Notes under the pieces: generated by a model | Database searches by the model: none | What the model was told of the DNA's origin: nothing | What the model saw: the letters and a program-made list of their open reading frames with translations, nothing else | Assembly: GCF_004364575.1 (NCBI RefSeq) | Contig: NZ_SOAG01000009.1 | Span: 1 to 64,000, forward strand | From: Myroides indicus | GTDB taxonomy: Bacteria > Bacteroidota > Bacteroidia > Flavobacteriales > Flavobacteriaceae | Direction of reading: 5' to 3' | DNA length: 64,000 nt | Part shown: piece by piece, positions 16,542 through 26,279 of the stretch | Position numbering within the stretch: position 1 is the first letter of the stretch | Layout: each line of letters opens with the position of its first letter | Program-made: the position numbers and the translations under genes

Positions 16542-17732
16542 TTATTTTAATGCTTCTTTAATTCTTTTTAATGCTTCTGTAAGCTGATCTTCACTTGTTG
16601 CATAGGAAAGTCGAAGACAGTTTGGGTTGCCAAAGGCTTCTCCTGTTACAGTTGCTACATGCGCTTTGTCTAATAAATACATGGATAAATCATCAGCGCT
16701 GTTGATGAGAGTACCGTTTAAGGTTTTTCCAAAAAATGAAGAAACATCAGGAAATACATAGAAAGCTCCTTCAGGAATGTTGATCTTTATTCCGGGAATT
16801 TCACGCAATAATTTTACAACTAAATCTCTACGGTTCTTAAATGCCTGTACCATTTCTTTCAAAACAGAGGGATCTGCTTCTAAAGCTGTAATTGTAGCTC
16901 TTTGTGCAATGCTATTAGCTCCGGAAGTGACTTGTCCCTGCATTTTTGTACACGCTTTCGCAATAAATTCAGGTGCACCAATGTAGCCAATGCGATATCC
17001 AGTCATGGCAAACGCTTTAGAAATGCCGTTGATGGTAATGGTACGTTCAATAAGATTACCGATAGTACCAATGCTGCAATGAGAACCAGAGAAGTTGATG
17101 TGCTCATAGATTTCATCCGAAAGAATAAAAATATTCGGATGCTTTTTAAGTACGTCAGCTAATGCCTCTAATTCATTTTGGCTATATACCGAACCGCTGG
17201 GATTGCATGGAGAGCTAAACCACATCATTTTTGTTTTAGCGGTAATAGCGTTTTCCAGTTGTGCAGGCGTTATTTTAAAATCGGTTTCAATTGTTGTAGG
17301 TACTTCTATAGGAATACCGCCGACTATTTTTACAATTTCGGCATAGCTTACCCAAAAAGGAGCGGGAATAACAACCTCATCTCCCGGATTAATCATAACT
17401 TGTGCCACGTTAAACAATGCCTGTTTGGCTCCGGTAGAAACTACAATTTGAGCGGGAGAATAATCTAAGTTATTATCTCTTTTAAATTTTTTGCAAATTG
17501 TTTGCTTTAAATCGAGGTACCCGTCAACCGGAGGATATTTGCTATAATTGTCATTGATTGCCTGTATTGCTGCTTGTTTGATAAAGTCGGGAGTATTAAA
17601 GTCGGGTTCGCCCAAGCTTAAGCTTATGATATCGATTCCTTGTTCTTTAAGTTCGCGTGCTTTTGCTGCCATGGCAAGAGTCTGCGACGTAGTCAAACTG
17701 TTAATTCTGTCTGATAAAAACTGAATACTCAT
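16542..17732 (-). CDS. PLP-dependent aminotransferase (class I, aspartate aminotransferase-like)
   Basis: 396 residues, the normal length for fold-type I aminotransferases. Motifs: ISLSLGEPDFNTPDFIKQAA at the N-terminus, SSPCNPSGSVYS, ILSDEIYEHINF, and the PLP lysine in TINGISKAFAMTGYRIGYIG; the terminal NCLRLSYATS supplies the carboxylate-binding Arg. The best fit is the I-gamma aspartate aminotransferase subgroup, which transfers the amino group between aspartate and 2-oxoglutarate. Substrate specificity cannot be fixed from sequence. It is divergent from rsmG. Confidence 0.9.
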   Translation of the reverse strand: MSIQFLSDRINSLTTSQTLAMAAKARELKEQGIDIISLSLGEPDFNTPDFIKQAAIQAINDNYSKYPPVDGYLDLKQTICKKFKRDNNLDYSPAQIVVSTGAKQALFNVAQVMINPGDEVVIPAPFWVSYAEIVKIVGGIPIEVPTTIETDFKITPAQLENAITAKTKMMWFSSPCNPSGSVYSQNELEALADVLKKHPNIFILSDEIYEHINFSGSHCSIGTIGNLIERTITINGISKAFAMTGYRIGYIGAPEFIAKACTKMQGQVTSGANSIAQRATITALEADPSVLKEMVQAFKNRRDLVVKLLREIPGIKINIPEGAFYVFPDVSSFFGKTLNGTLINSADDLSMYLLDKAHVATVTGEAFGNPNCLRLSYATSEDQLTEALKRIKEALK

Positions 17733-17821
17733 TATAAAAATGGTTTTATAAAATGCTACTCAAAGGTAGTTATTCTGAACGGATAAAAGGAATTTCTGTC
17801 CTGTTTTTTCCAAATAAAAGC

Positions 17822-17829
17822 TATTTTTG
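17822..17829 (+). promoter_or_regulatory. -7 promoter box for rsmG
   Basis: TATTTTTG, full TAnnTTTG match 14 bp before the rsmG ATG at 17844. Confidence 0.5.
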
Positions 17830-17843
17830 TCAAAAAATAAGCC

Positions 17844-18473
17844 ATGGAAGAAATTCTGAAATATTTTCCTGATTTAACACCTGAGCAAATCAGTCAGTTT
17901 GAAAAACTAAAGGGTATTTATGAAGATTGGAACGCTAAGATTAACGTAATTTCCCGTAAAGATATTCAAGAGCTGTATACTAAACACGTTTTGCATTCAC
18001 TGGGTATTGCTAAGGTCATGGAATTTGTAGCCGGAGCGGATGTGATGGATGTAGGAACAGGAGGAGGATTTCCGGGAATTCCTTTGGCTATTTTGTTTCC
18101 GGAAACTAATTTTTATCTGATTGATGTAATTGCCAAAAAAATTCGCGTAGTTAATGAAGTTGTTGCTGAATTAGGATTGAAAAATGTAGTGGCAGAACAA
18201 AAGAGAGCTGAAACGGTGGCTGCAAAATTCGATTTTATTGTAAGCCGTGCTGTAACTAATATGCCCGATTTTGTGAAGTGGATAAGGCACAAAACTAAAA
18301 AGGAAAATAAACACGAATTTGAAAACGGTATTCTTTACCTAAAAGGAGGGGATTTGACAGAAGAGCTGAAAGGCTTTCCAAATGCAGTGGAATTTGCCTT
18401 GTCTCATATTTTTGATAACGAATTTTTTGAAACCAAGAAGGTGGTTTATCTGCCTTTAAAGTATAAAAGATGA
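17844..18473 (+). CDS. rsmG: 16S rRNA (guanine527-N7)-methyltransferase
   Basis: 209 residues. Has the RsmG/GidB signature: NVISRKDIQELYTKHVLHSL followed by the SAM-binding loop MDVGTGGGFPGIPLAILFP, then FIVSRAVTNMPDF. The enzyme methylates N7 of G527 in 16S rRNA in the 530 loop. It is a single gene with its own promoter and terminator, flanked by an aminotransferase gene on the other strand and convergent with pruA. Confidence 0.95.
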   Translation: MEEILKYFPDLTPEQISQFEKLKGIYEDWNAKINVISRKDIQELYTKHVLHSLGIAKVMEFVAGADVMDVGTGGGFPGIPLAILFPETNFYLIDVIAKKIRVVNEVVAELGLKNVVAEQKRAETVAAKFDFIVSRAVTNMPDFVKWIRHKTKKENKHEFENGILYLKGGDLTEELKGFPNAVEFALSHIFDNEFFETKKVVYLPLKYKR

Positions 18474-18479
18474 AATTAA

Positions 18480-18506
18480 AAAAGGCTATCTAACAGATAG
18501 CCTTTT
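18480..18506. terminator. Bidirectional terminator between rsmG and pruA
   Basis: Perfect 12-bp stem, AAAAGGCTATCT with AGATAGCCTTTT, and a 3-nt loop, placed between two convergent stops. Confidence 0.85.
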
Positions 18507-18518
18507 CATTTTATGTGT

Positions 18519-20144
18519 TTATCCTAAAAACGGATATTTATAATCTTTAGCGGGTACAAAAGTTTCTTTAATTGTACGCGGAGAAACCCAACGCAATAAG
18601 TTTAATACCGAGCCGGCTTTGTCATTGGTTCCGGAAGCTCTCGCACCTCCAAAAGGCTGCTGTCCAACAACGGCTCCTGTCGGTTTGTCGTTGATGTAGA
18701 AGTTACCCGCAGCATTTGTCAATGCCTCTGTAGCTTCTGTAATAGCATAACGGCATTTAGAGAAAACAGCCCCTGTTAAGGCGTAAACAGAAGTTTCATC
18801 AACTAACTTTAGAGTTTCGCTCCATTTAGCATCTTCGTATACGTAAATGGTTAAAACAGGTCCGAAAAGTTCCGTTTTTATGGTTTCGTATTGAGGATTA
18901 GTAGTTAAAATTACCGTTGGTTCAATAAAATAACCTACTGATTTATCACAGTTTCCTCCAAAAATAACTTCGGCATCTGCGTCTTTTTTGGCTTGCTCAA
19001 TGTATTTTGAAAGTTTGTCAAAAGAGCTTTCTGTAATTACGGAAGATACAAAATTAGAAGGATCTTCAGGCGTTCCCATTTTGATGGATTTTAAATCTTC
19101 CGCCATATACTCTTTTACCTTATTCCATAAAGATGTCGGGATATAAGCTCTGGAAGCGGCAGAACACTTTTGTCCCTGATATTCAAAAGCACCTCTTGTC
19201 AAAGCAACTGCAACTTCTTTTGGACATGCCGAAGGGTGAGCAATAACAAAATCTTTACCTCCGGTTTCTCCCACAATTCTAGGATAGGTTTTATAATTAT
19301 TGATATTTTGTCCGATTTTGCTCCACATACTGTTAAATACTCCCGTGGAACCAGTGAAGTGAATACCGGCAAAATCAGGACTTGATAGTATTGTATCTGT
19401 AATCATGGCAGAATCTCCGTAAACTACGTTGATAACTCCGTCAGGCAATCCTGCTTTTTTGAATACCTCCACAATTACGCGTGCAGAGTAAATCTGTGTA
19501 GCAGAAGGTTTCCAAACTACTACATTCCCCATCATGGCAACGGAAGAAGGTAGGTTTCCTGAAATAGCTGTAAAGTTAAAAGGAGTAATAGCATATACAA
19601 ATCCTTCTAATGGTCTATGTTCTGTTCTATTCCATATTCCTTCAGAAGATGCTGGTTGTTCAGCATAGATTTGTGTCATATACTGAACGTTAAAGCGCAG
19701 GAAGTCTATAAATTCGCAAGCGGCATCAATTTCTGCCTGATGCAGGGTTTTTGCCTGAGCAATCATTGTTGCTGAATTAATTTTTGCGCGGTAAGGTCCG
19801 GCAAGTAATTCTGCAGCTTTTAAAAATATTGAAGCTCTCTGTTCCCAAGGCATAAGTGCCCATTTTTTCTTAGCTTCTAAAGCGGTAGAGATTGCTTTTT
19901 CAATAAGGTTTTTGTCTGCCTGATGATAAACACCTAATTTGTGTTTGTGATCAAAAGGCGGAAATAGATTTTTTGTATTTCCTGTTCGGATTTCTTCACC
20001 GCCAATGTATAACGGGATGTCAACTTGTTGATTGTATTGTTCTTTGAAAGAAGCCAATGTTAGTTCTCTTTCTGTTGATCCGGGAGCATATGACTTTACG
20101 GGCTCATTGTATGCTGTCGGAACTTTATAGAATCCTTTAGACAT
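18519..20144 (-). CDS. pruA: 1-pyrroline-5-carboxylate dehydrogenase (L-glutamate gamma-semialdehyde dehydrogenase)
   Basis: 541 residues, aldehyde dehydrogenase fold, oxidising glutamate semialdehyde to glutamate with NAD in proline degradation. Catalytic Cys is in FEYQGQKCSAASRAYIP and the general-base Glu in RIVGETGGKDFVIAHPSA; FTAISGNLPSSVAMMGNVVVWKP and the NAD loop HFTGSTGVF are present. The length and C-terminal SPRTIKETFVPAKDY match the monofunctional P5CDH group of Bacteroidota. It stands alone; no proline dehydrogenase gene is adjacent. Confidence 0.95.
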   Translation of the reverse strand: MSKGFYKVPTAYNEPVKSYAPGSTERELTLASFKEQYNQQVDIPLYIGGEEIRTGNTKNLFPPFDHKHKLGVYHQADKNLIEKAISTALEAKKKWALMPWEQRASIFLKAAELLAGPYRAKINSATMIAQAKTLHQAEIDAACEFIDFLRFNVQYMTQIYAEQPASSEGIWNRTEHRPLEGFVYAITPFNFTAISGNLPSSVAMMGNVVVWKPSATQIYSARVIVEVFKKAGLPDGVINVVYGDSAMITDTILSSPDFAGIHFTGSTGVFNSMWSKIGQNINNYKTYPRIVGETGGKDFVIAHPSACPKEVAVALTRGAFEYQGQKCSAASRAYIPTSLWNKVKEYMAEDLKSIKMGTPEDPSNFVSSVITESSFDKLSKYIEQAKKDADAEVIFGGNCDKSVGYFIEPTVILTTNPQYETIKTELFGPVLTIYVYEDAKWSETLKLVDETSVYALTGAVFSKCRYAITEATEALTNAAGNFYINDKPTGAVVGQQPFGGARASGTNDKAGSVLNLLRWVSPRTIKETFVPAKDYKYPFLG

Positions 20145-20234
20145 AATTCGTACTGTTTTAAATGATTTTGATTACAAATATAGCTAAAAAAAAGGACTAA
20201 ATAATGCCGGATATTCAGCACAAATACAATACTG

Positions 20235-20621
20235 TTAATTTAAAGCAAAAGGAGAAGCCAGCTTAAATGAAGGGATGATTACTTTAAAAGATTTGGAAGT
20301 AGATAGGTTAAGCATTCTGTAAAAGCCTTTCATTGCTCCGTAGGGACAGGTTAGCACACAACCGCTTCTATAACGATGATATTCACCGGGCTTTATAATG
20401 GGCTTTTCTCCCAATACACCTTCACCTTCCACAATTGTAGAATCGTTTAATGCATCCTGAATTTTCCAGTGGCGAGAAAATAACTGAACCAAATGATTGC
20501 TTTGATTTTCGATTGTTATCTCATAACTGAAAGCAAAGTGTATTGTGCGTGCTTTAAAAAAACTTCCTTCGTACTCCGTTCGTACAGAAATCTTAATCCC
20601 TTTTGTAATTTGAGTAACCAT
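20235..20621 (-). CDS. apaG: ApaG-family protein
   Basis: 128 residues matching ApaG: GIKISVRTEYEGSF at the start, HFAFSYEITIENQS, VQLFSRHWKIQDAL, the GVLGEKPIIKPGEYHRYRSG block and MKGFYRM near the end. The domain is an Ig-like beta sandwich; a role in cobalt/magnesium homeostasis was proposed from enterobacterial genetics, but the biochemical function is unsettled. Stand-alone gene between pruA and the T9SS plug gene. Confidence 0.93.
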   Translation of the reverse strand: MVTQITKGIKISVRTEYEGSFFKARTIHFAFSYEITIENQSNHLVQLFSRHWKIQDALNDSTIVEGEGVLGEKPIIKPGEYHRYRSGCVLTCPYGAMKGFYRMLNLSTSKSFKVIIPSFKLASPFALN

Positions 20622-20693
20622 AATCTATTTCTTTAGCGTTTGGAATCAATCAAAATTAAGAAATAAAACCTTTACTGTAAGCAAATTGACGAA

Positions 20694-21944
20694 TTAATAT
20701 GTGATTTCTTTTGCATTTGCTTCTGCAAAGCCTATGACGCGATCGTATAAATCTGTTGCAGATTTGTAATAAACGATAATCTGATACTGATTGGTTGTGA
20801 GCGCATAGTTGCCGTCTGGATTTAATTCCGGATTCACTTTGTTTTTGAAAACGGCTGTGTAACTATAATTAGTAAAGCCTTGTTTTAGCAAAATTGCCTT
20901 TTCGTAAGCCTCTTTTTGAGTATTATATGCCATTTTGCTTGAAGGAGTGAGTTCATATCCGTTAAACATACCGGTTATGTAATAATCTACTCCATCCGGC
21001 ATATCACTATCAGGTTTAAAACTAAAGTACACCCAGCTGTATTCGGCTTCGGCATTTGCGTTTTTTCCTCCGATTATACGCGGATAAAAAGCTCCGTTTA
21101 TATCTGGGAAGTAGGTGTATCCCTTATATCTTCGGCTTTCATTGGTGTACAAATAGGTGTTATAGATTCCGTTTTCAATTTTATTGGAAAAAATCATATT
21201 GTTTACCTGACGAATGTCGCTGTTGTCAAAATACAAGAATTGATTGCCTGCCCAAAACTGCGTTTCTCCATCGTATTTATATATCAAATCGGTGCCAATC
21301 GTATACATGGGTTTGATGTCTTTGATGTATGAATCCCAACGACCGTTTTGAAAGATAGCTACTTTTATGTTTTGTACGGGGTTTTGAAAAGGAGCATCTC
21401 CAAGTTTTATCGTAAAATCCACGTTTTGCTTGGTCTCAGAATATTTAAGATTGCGAGTTCGTTTTACTTGTGAAGGTACATTAACCATAGTTTCATATAG
21501 AATAAATTTACGTCTGATAACTACTTCGTTGTCTTCGTCGTAAATTTCTAAAATGTAATTTCCGCTTTTAGTAATCCGGTACATGGCATTTGGAAATGTC
21601 AGTTTATAATGAGTATAAGATTGCAGTGTATTGTAGGAGTTAACATAGTTTTTAATTCGCTGATTTTCCATGCCCTTTATGTACTCTATTTGTTTGAGTT
21701 TGGAAGGTGTCCAGTCGTAATTGTAGGCTTTAACGCGGTAAAAATAGTTTCCTTCATTGCCGTAAAGGTCGTCAAATTCTATGCTAAAGCTTTCTCCAAG
21801 TTCAAAGAAAGGGTTGACTGATTGACTGTCTTTTGTAAAAGCGGCACTTTTGATATAATCTGCTGTAAAATCGGCAGTTTTTTGGGCTTTTGCACTGTGC
21901 ACAAATAGTAAGCAGCATAAAATATAAAGTAGTTTATTAATCAT
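20694..21944 (-). CDS. Type IX secretion system plug protein (DUF5103)
   Basis: 416 residues with a signal peptide (INKLLYILCCLLFVHSAKAQ). The following DUF5103 pattern is clear: GESFSIEFDDLYGNEGNYFYRV, YNYDWTPSKLKQIEYIKGMEN, SYTHYKLTFPN. In Flavobacterium johnsoniae the homologous Plug closes the SprA translocon on the periplasmic side. Start at ATG 21944; an upstream in-frame TTG at 21950 is less likely. It is not next to other secretion genes. It supports the idea that the large surface proteins at both window ends use type IX secretion. Confidence 0.85.
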   Translation of the reverse strand: MINKLLYILCCLLFVHSAKAQKTADFTADYIKSAAFTKDSQSVNPFFELGESFSIEFDDLYGNEGNYFYRVKAYNYDWTPSKLKQIEYIKGMENQRIKNYVNSYNTLQSYTHYKLTFPNAMYRITKSGNYILEIYDEDNEVVIRRKFILYETMVNVPSQVKRTRNLKYSETKQNVDFTIKLGDAPFQNPVQNIKVAIFQNGRWDSYIKDIKPMYTIGTDLIYKYDGETQFWAGNQFLYFDNSDIRQVNNMIFSNKIENGIYNTYLYTNESRRYKGYTYFPDINGAFYPRIIGGKNANAEAEYSWVYFSFKPDSDMPDGVDYYITGMFNGYELTPSSKMAYNTQKEAYEKAILLKQGFTNYSYTAVFKNKVNPELNPDGNYALTTNQYQIIVYYKSATDLYDRVIGFAEANAKEITY

Positions 21945-22058
21945 AGTCAACAGTTTTTCAAACTGATGAAGATATGAAAAAATAATTAACTGAAGGTGAT
22001 CTGAAGGTGTAATTTACTAAAACTCCTTTGTTTTGTCAATCTTCCGAAATAAAAGAGA

Positions 22059-22823
22059 TTATTTTATGCAGACGGGAATTATTTCCCCTGCAGCCAAACC
22101 GTACTTGTTGATTTCTGCGGGAGAAAAATTTTGAGTATAATCTACTTCATTTACCTCAAATCCAATACTTCGCAATTTGTCAAAATAATCTGTTCCATAA
22201 ATGCGAACATGATCGTATTGCCCGAAAATCTGGGTACGCTCTTTTGGGTTTGTAATAGAATCGTCCTGAAAAGTTTTTTTGCGGCTTAAATCCTGAGGTA
22301 CCTGAAAAATTCCCATACCGCCTGGTTTGAGTACTCGGTACAATTCCTGCATAGCTTTGGTGTCATCCGGAATATGTTCTAACACGTGATTGCATAAAAT
22401 AAAATCAAAACTATTGCTTTCAAAAGGCAAATTACAAATATCCGCTTTTACGTCTGCTAAAGGTGAAATCAAATCAGTTGTTGTATAATCCAGATTGGCT
22501 TGTTTTTTAAATCTTTTATAAAACGCTTGTTCAGGTGCAAAGTGCAATACTTTTTTGGGAGCAATAAAAAAATCCGTTTCGTTTTTGAGATAAAGCCATA
22601 GCAATCGGTGTCTTTCTAAGGAAAGAGTTCCCGGAGACAGTACATTATTTCGCTGCGTGGCATAGCCGTAAGGAAGAAATGAACGGAAGCTTTTTCCATC
22701 AATAGGATCAGTATAAGTATTTCCTTTTAAATACCATGCTAAAAAAGGGCGAACGAGGTAACTCAACCGAATTAATATCGGTCGAGGTACAAGGTTCAAT
22801 ATGGTTTTAAAAAGTTTTTTCAT
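22059..22823 (-). CDS. Class I SAM-dependent methyltransferase
   Basis: 254 residues. Methyltransferase_11-type core: KVLHFAPEQAF (motif I variant), ADICNLPFESNSFDFILCNH (motifs II/III), HVLEHIPDDTKAMQELYRVLKPGG. The substrate is unknown. ATG at 22823 is used rather than a TTG one codon earlier. It lies 18 bp before the map gene stop in the same direction, so map and this gene may be cotranscribed; map to methyltransferase order is conserved in many Bacteroidota. Confidence 0.87.
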   Translation of the reverse strand: MKKLFKTILNLVPRPILIRLSYLVRPFLAWYLKGNTYTDPIDGKSFRSFLPYGYATQRNNVLSPGTLSLERHRLLWLYLKNETDFFIAPKKVLHFAPEQAFYKRFKKQANLDYTTTDLISPLADVKADICNLPFESNSFDFILCNHVLEHIPDDTKAMQELYRVLKPGGMGIFQVPQDLSRKKTFQDDSITNPKERTQIFGQYDHVRIYGTDYFDKLRSIGFEVNEVDYTQNFSPAEINKYGLAAGEIIPVCIK

Positions 22824-22840
22824 CAAGGCTTTAAAAAAAA

Positions 22841-23659
22841 TTAAAGCACTAAAGGAATTGCTCTGAATTCGTCTTCTTCGTTGCTTTCAATACCTAAAAC
22901 CTGATAGATGTATTGGAAAGTAGAAAGCAATTCCGGTTTTCCGTTTACTAACGCTACATCATGTTCAAAATGGGCAGATGGTTTTCCGTCGCGAGTTACA
23001 ATTGTCCAGCCATCGCTTAATTGTTTAACGTTGCGCGTTCCCATATTAATCATCGGTTCGATAGCAACAACCAGCCCTTCTACAAATTTCTTTCCTCTTC
23101 CCGGTTTTCCGTAATTAGGCATTTCAGGGGATTCGTGCATTTTTCTTCCTAGTCCGTGTCCTACTAATTCGCGAACAACGGTATAGCCTTCGGCTTCGCA
23201 ATAACGCTGAATGGCACTGCCCACATCTTCCACGCGGTTTCCTAGTTTAAATTCGCGAATCCCAACGTAAAGCGATTCTTTTGTAATTTGTAAAAGCTTT
23301 TTGACATCAGCGGTTACTTCTCCTACTTCAAAGGTATAAGCGTGGTCTCCATAAAAACCGTTCATGATAGAACCACAGTCTATCGAAACTATATCACCGT
23401 TTTCCAACGGTTTGTTAGTCGGCAGTCCGTGTACAATCTGCTCGTTAACGCTCGTTAAAATTGAGGAAGGACATCCGTATAGTCCTAAAAATCCGGGCTC
23501 TGCTCCGTGATCTCTGATATATTCTTCGGCTTTTTTGTCTAATTCTAAGGTGGTTACTCCCGGCTTTACTTCTGCTGCCAGCATACCTAGTGTTTTAGAA
23601 ACTATTAATGCGCTTTGGCGCATCAATTCGATTTCTTCCGAAGTTTTTGGAATGATCAT
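22841..23659 (-). CDS. map: Methionine aminopeptidase type I
   Basis: 272 residues. Removes the initiator methionine. Metal-ligand motifs of the pita-bread fold are visible: SIDCGSIMNGFYGDHAYTF (two Asp), GHGLGRKMHESP (His), and EPMINMG (Glu), with the final ligand near HFEHDVAL. A short C-terminal extension (ESNEEDEFRAIPLVL) is common in Bacteroidota. Start ATG 23659 gives the usual MIIPKTSEEIELMRQ N-terminus. Confidence 0.95.
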   Translation of the reverse strand: MIIPKTSEEIELMRQSALIVSKTLGMLAAEVKPGVTTLELDKKAEEYIRDHGAEPGFLGLYGCPSSILTSVNEQIVHGLPTNKPLENGDIVSIDCGSIMNGFYGDHAYTFEVGEVTADVKKLLQITKESLYVGIREFKLGNRVEDVGSAIQRYCEAEGYTVVRELVGHGLGRKMHESPEMPNYGKPGRGKKFVEGLVVAIEPMINMGTRNVKQLSDGWTIVTRDGKPSAHFEHDVALVNGKPELLSTFQYIYQVLGIESNEEDEFRAIPLVL

Positions 23660-23801
23660 ATTTGAATAGGTAATGTATTTATATACTGCAAAATTAAGGT
23701 TTTCAATCCAATCAAAAAAAGTGTTGTTCTGTTTTTTTGCTCATCACTCAATGACAGATGTATTTTATATGTTTGGCAAGATTATATTTGGCTATTATAT
23801 T

Positions 23802-25319
23802 TTAAATAAGAGGGTGTCTGGGCATTTCTTCCGGTTGCGGTATTCCCATTAATTTTAATATAGTAGGGGCTAAATCACCTAAAATTCCGTTATTTATTTT
23901 TTGAATGTCTTTGTCTACAATAATAATAGGCACCGGATTGGTTGTGTGTGCTGTATTTGGTGTTCCGTCTTCATTTATCATGGTTTCGCAATTTCCGTGA
24001 TCTGCCAAAACAATGGTAGTGTAATTGTGTGCCATTGCTGTTTCAATCACTTTTTGGACGCATTGGTCAACTACCTCACAAGCTTTTATGGCAGCTTCCA
24101 TTACACCTGTATGACCGACCATATCGCCGTTGGCAAAATTAAGGCATACAAAATCTACCTCTTCTTTTTTCAACTCGGGCACTAAGGCATTGGCTATATC
24201 ATAGGCACTCATCTCTGGTTTTAAATCGTAAGTTGCTACCTTAGGTGAAGGACATAAAATGCGCTCTTCTCCTTTAAAAGGAATTTCTCTCCCTCCCGAA
24301 AAAAAGAAAGTAACATGCGGGTATTTTTCAGTTTCGGCGATTCGGATTTGCTTTTTACCGTATTTTTCTAAAACCTCGCCTAAGGTGTTGTTGATATTGG
24401 CTTTGTCATATACGACGCGAATATTGGTGAAAGTTTTATCGTAGTTAGTCAGCGTAACGTAATACAAGGATAGTTTTTTCATATCGTATTCCGGAAAATC
24501 TTCTTGAGACAACACTTGAGTCAGCTCTCTTCCTCTGTCGGTTCTGAAGTTAAAAAAGATTACCACATCATCATCTTCAATTTTAGCAACGGGCTGGTTT
24601 GTTTTATTGACCATAACAATCGGCTCGATAAACTCATCTGTAATATTTTGGTCATAACTGTTTTGTACGCTTTGAATTGCATTAGTACTGTGACTCCCTA
24701 CTCCGTTTACGATAAGCTGATATGCTTTTGCTACTCTCTCCCAGCGTTTGTCCCGATCCATTGCGTAATATCTGCCTATGACGGTAGCTAACTTTCCGGT
24801 AGATTTTTGAAAGTGTTTTTCTAGTTTTTGAAGATGTCCGATTCCCGATTTTGGATCCACATCACGCCCATCTGTAAAAGCGTGCACATATACTTCTGAT
24901 AAATCATACGTTTTGGCAACATCGAGCAATCCGTACAGATGTTGCTCGTTAGAGTGTACACCTCCATCGGACAATAGTCCTAAAAGATGAACTTTTTTGT
25001 GGTTGTCTTTGGCATACGAAAAGGCTTTTTGTAATTCCGGCTCAAGAGCAATGGATTTATCTTCCACAGCCATATTGATTTTTACCAGGTCTTGATAAAC
25101 AATTCTACCCGCGCCTAAATTCATATGCCCTACTTCAGAATTTCCCATTTGTCCCGGAGGCAATCCTACGTTTAACCCGTCTGTCAATACATAAGAGTGG
25201 GGGAATTTGGTGTATAAACTGTCAATAAAGGGAGTTTTTGCGTGTTCGATAGCAGATACTTTTGGATTTTGAGTTTGTCCCCAACCATCCAAAATCATCA
25301 GAATTACCTTTTTATTCAT
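23802..25319 (-). CDS. gpmI: 2,3-bisphosphoglycerate-independent phosphoglycerate mutase
   Basis: 505 residues, alkaline phosphatase superfamily glycolytic enzyme interconverting 3- and 2-phosphoglycerate. Key pieces: KKVILMILDGWGQ, the nucleophile Ser in GQMGNSEVGHMNLGAG, HAFTDGRDVDPKSG, and metal ligands in NGDMVGHTGV and ADHGNCE. ATG at 25319 gives MNKKVILM and is preferred over an upstream in-frame alternative. Single-gene unit, divergent from the L,D-transpeptidase gene at 25507. Confidence 0.95.
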   Translation of the reverse strand: MNKKVILMILDGWGQTQNPKVSAIEHAKTPFIDSLYTKFPHSYVLTDGLNVGLPPGQMGNSEVGHMNLGAGRIVYQDLVKINMAVEDKSIALEPELQKAFSYAKDNHKKVHLLGLLSDGGVHSNEQHLYGLLDVAKTYDLSEVYVHAFTDGRDVDPKSGIGHLQKLEKHFQKSTGKLATVIGRYYAMDRDKRWERVAKAYQLIVNGVGSHSTNAIQSVQNSYDQNITDEFIEPIVMVNKTNQPVAKIEDDDVVIFFNFRTDRGRELTQVLSQEDFPEYDMKKLSLYYVTLTNYDKTFTNIRVVYDKANINNTLGEVLEKYGKKQIRIAETEKYPHVTFFFSGGREIPFKGEERILCPSPKVATYDLKPEMSAYDIANALVPELKKEEVDFVCLNFANGDMVGHTGVMEAAIKACEVVDQCVQKVIETAMAHNYTTIVLADHGNCETMINEDGTPNTAHTTNPVPIIIVDKDIQKINNGILGDLAPTILKLMGIPQPEEMPRHPLI

Positions 25320-25506
25320 AATAATTTCAGTCTTAATGCGTTTTTTAGTTGTGTAATGCAAAATTACGCAATAGTTGGCGAAAATGTTATAAATGACAGC
25401 TATAAAATACTCATTAGCAGAAAATAATGAACAATAAATATTTTGAGATTGTAATTATTTTTATATTTTTACGCCTTTGTGTTTCATGATTAAAGATTAA
25501 AAACGA

Positions 25507-26247
25507 ATGAATTATAGGTTATTGTCGTTAGGGGCACTTTCGCTGGCGCTGTTGACAACTCATGTTGAAGGAAGTTCATTAAGAAAAGAAAAAGTAGAAC
25601 ACGATGCTGTTTTATACGATAACGCAGAGGATGTCAAAGAAGAATCTTTTGAATCAAGGGCATTATCTCTGTATGAATCGCTGGCGCTGAATAATTTTGA
25701 AGCTCCATCAGAAGACGTGTTTGCTAAAGCACTAAAAGGATATTTAAAACTCAAGGACGAGGGAGAAATCAAGAATGAAAAACTGACAATTGTAGATTTT
25801 AGTTTGTCTTCGGCTATGCCCAGATTGTGGGTGATTGATATGGTGAAGCAAGAGGTTCTTTTGCAATCGCTTGTTTCTCATGGCAGAAATACAGGTGATG
25901 AATTTGCTACCGTTTTTTCTGATAAAGTAGATTCTCATATGAGTAGTCTGGGATTTTATAAAACAGGAGAAACCTATCAGGGAATTAATGGTTTTTCGAT
26001 GCGGTTGGATGGTTTGGAAGCAGGGATTAACAGCAATGCGCGTAAACGGGCAATTGTGATACACGGAGCGGATTACGCTTCGCTAAAACTTGTAAAAGCA
26101 CAGGGCAGATTGGGTAGAAGTTACGGATGTCCTGCTGTACCGGTGGAGGTAAACAAAAAGCTAATCGAGCTGATAAAAGACGAATCCTGTCTTTTTATTT
26201 ATCATCCGAGTAAGGATTATCTTTCCAAATCGCATTATTTGAGTTAA
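25507..26247 (+). CDS. YkuD_2-type murein L,D-transpeptidase catalytic domain protein
   Basis: 246 residues with a signal peptide of about 20 residues. The catalytic domain (about 80-240) has VIHGADYA, and the active-site motif RSYGCPAVPVEVN, in which the Cys is the nucleophile of the family. FIYHPSKDYL ends the domain. Expected role: formation or remodelling of 3-3 peptide crosslinks, or anchoring, in the periplasm. A second, larger L,D-transpeptidase is convergent immediately downstream. Confidence 0.85.
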   Translation: MNYRLLSLGALSLALLTTHVEGSSLRKEKVEHDAVLYDNAEDVKEESFESRALSLYESLALNNFEAPSEDVFAKALKGYLKLKDEGEIKNEKLTIVDFSLSSAMPRLWVIDMVKQEVLLQSLVSHGRNTGDEFATVFSDKVDSHMSSLGFYKTGETYQGINGFSMRLDGLEAGINSNARKRAIVIHGADYASLKLVKAQGRLGRSYGCPAVPVEVNKKLIELIKDESCLFIYHPSKDYLSKSHYLS

Positions 26248-26279
26248 AAAGCTTTTTTAGACTGTCCTCTTATGATTGA

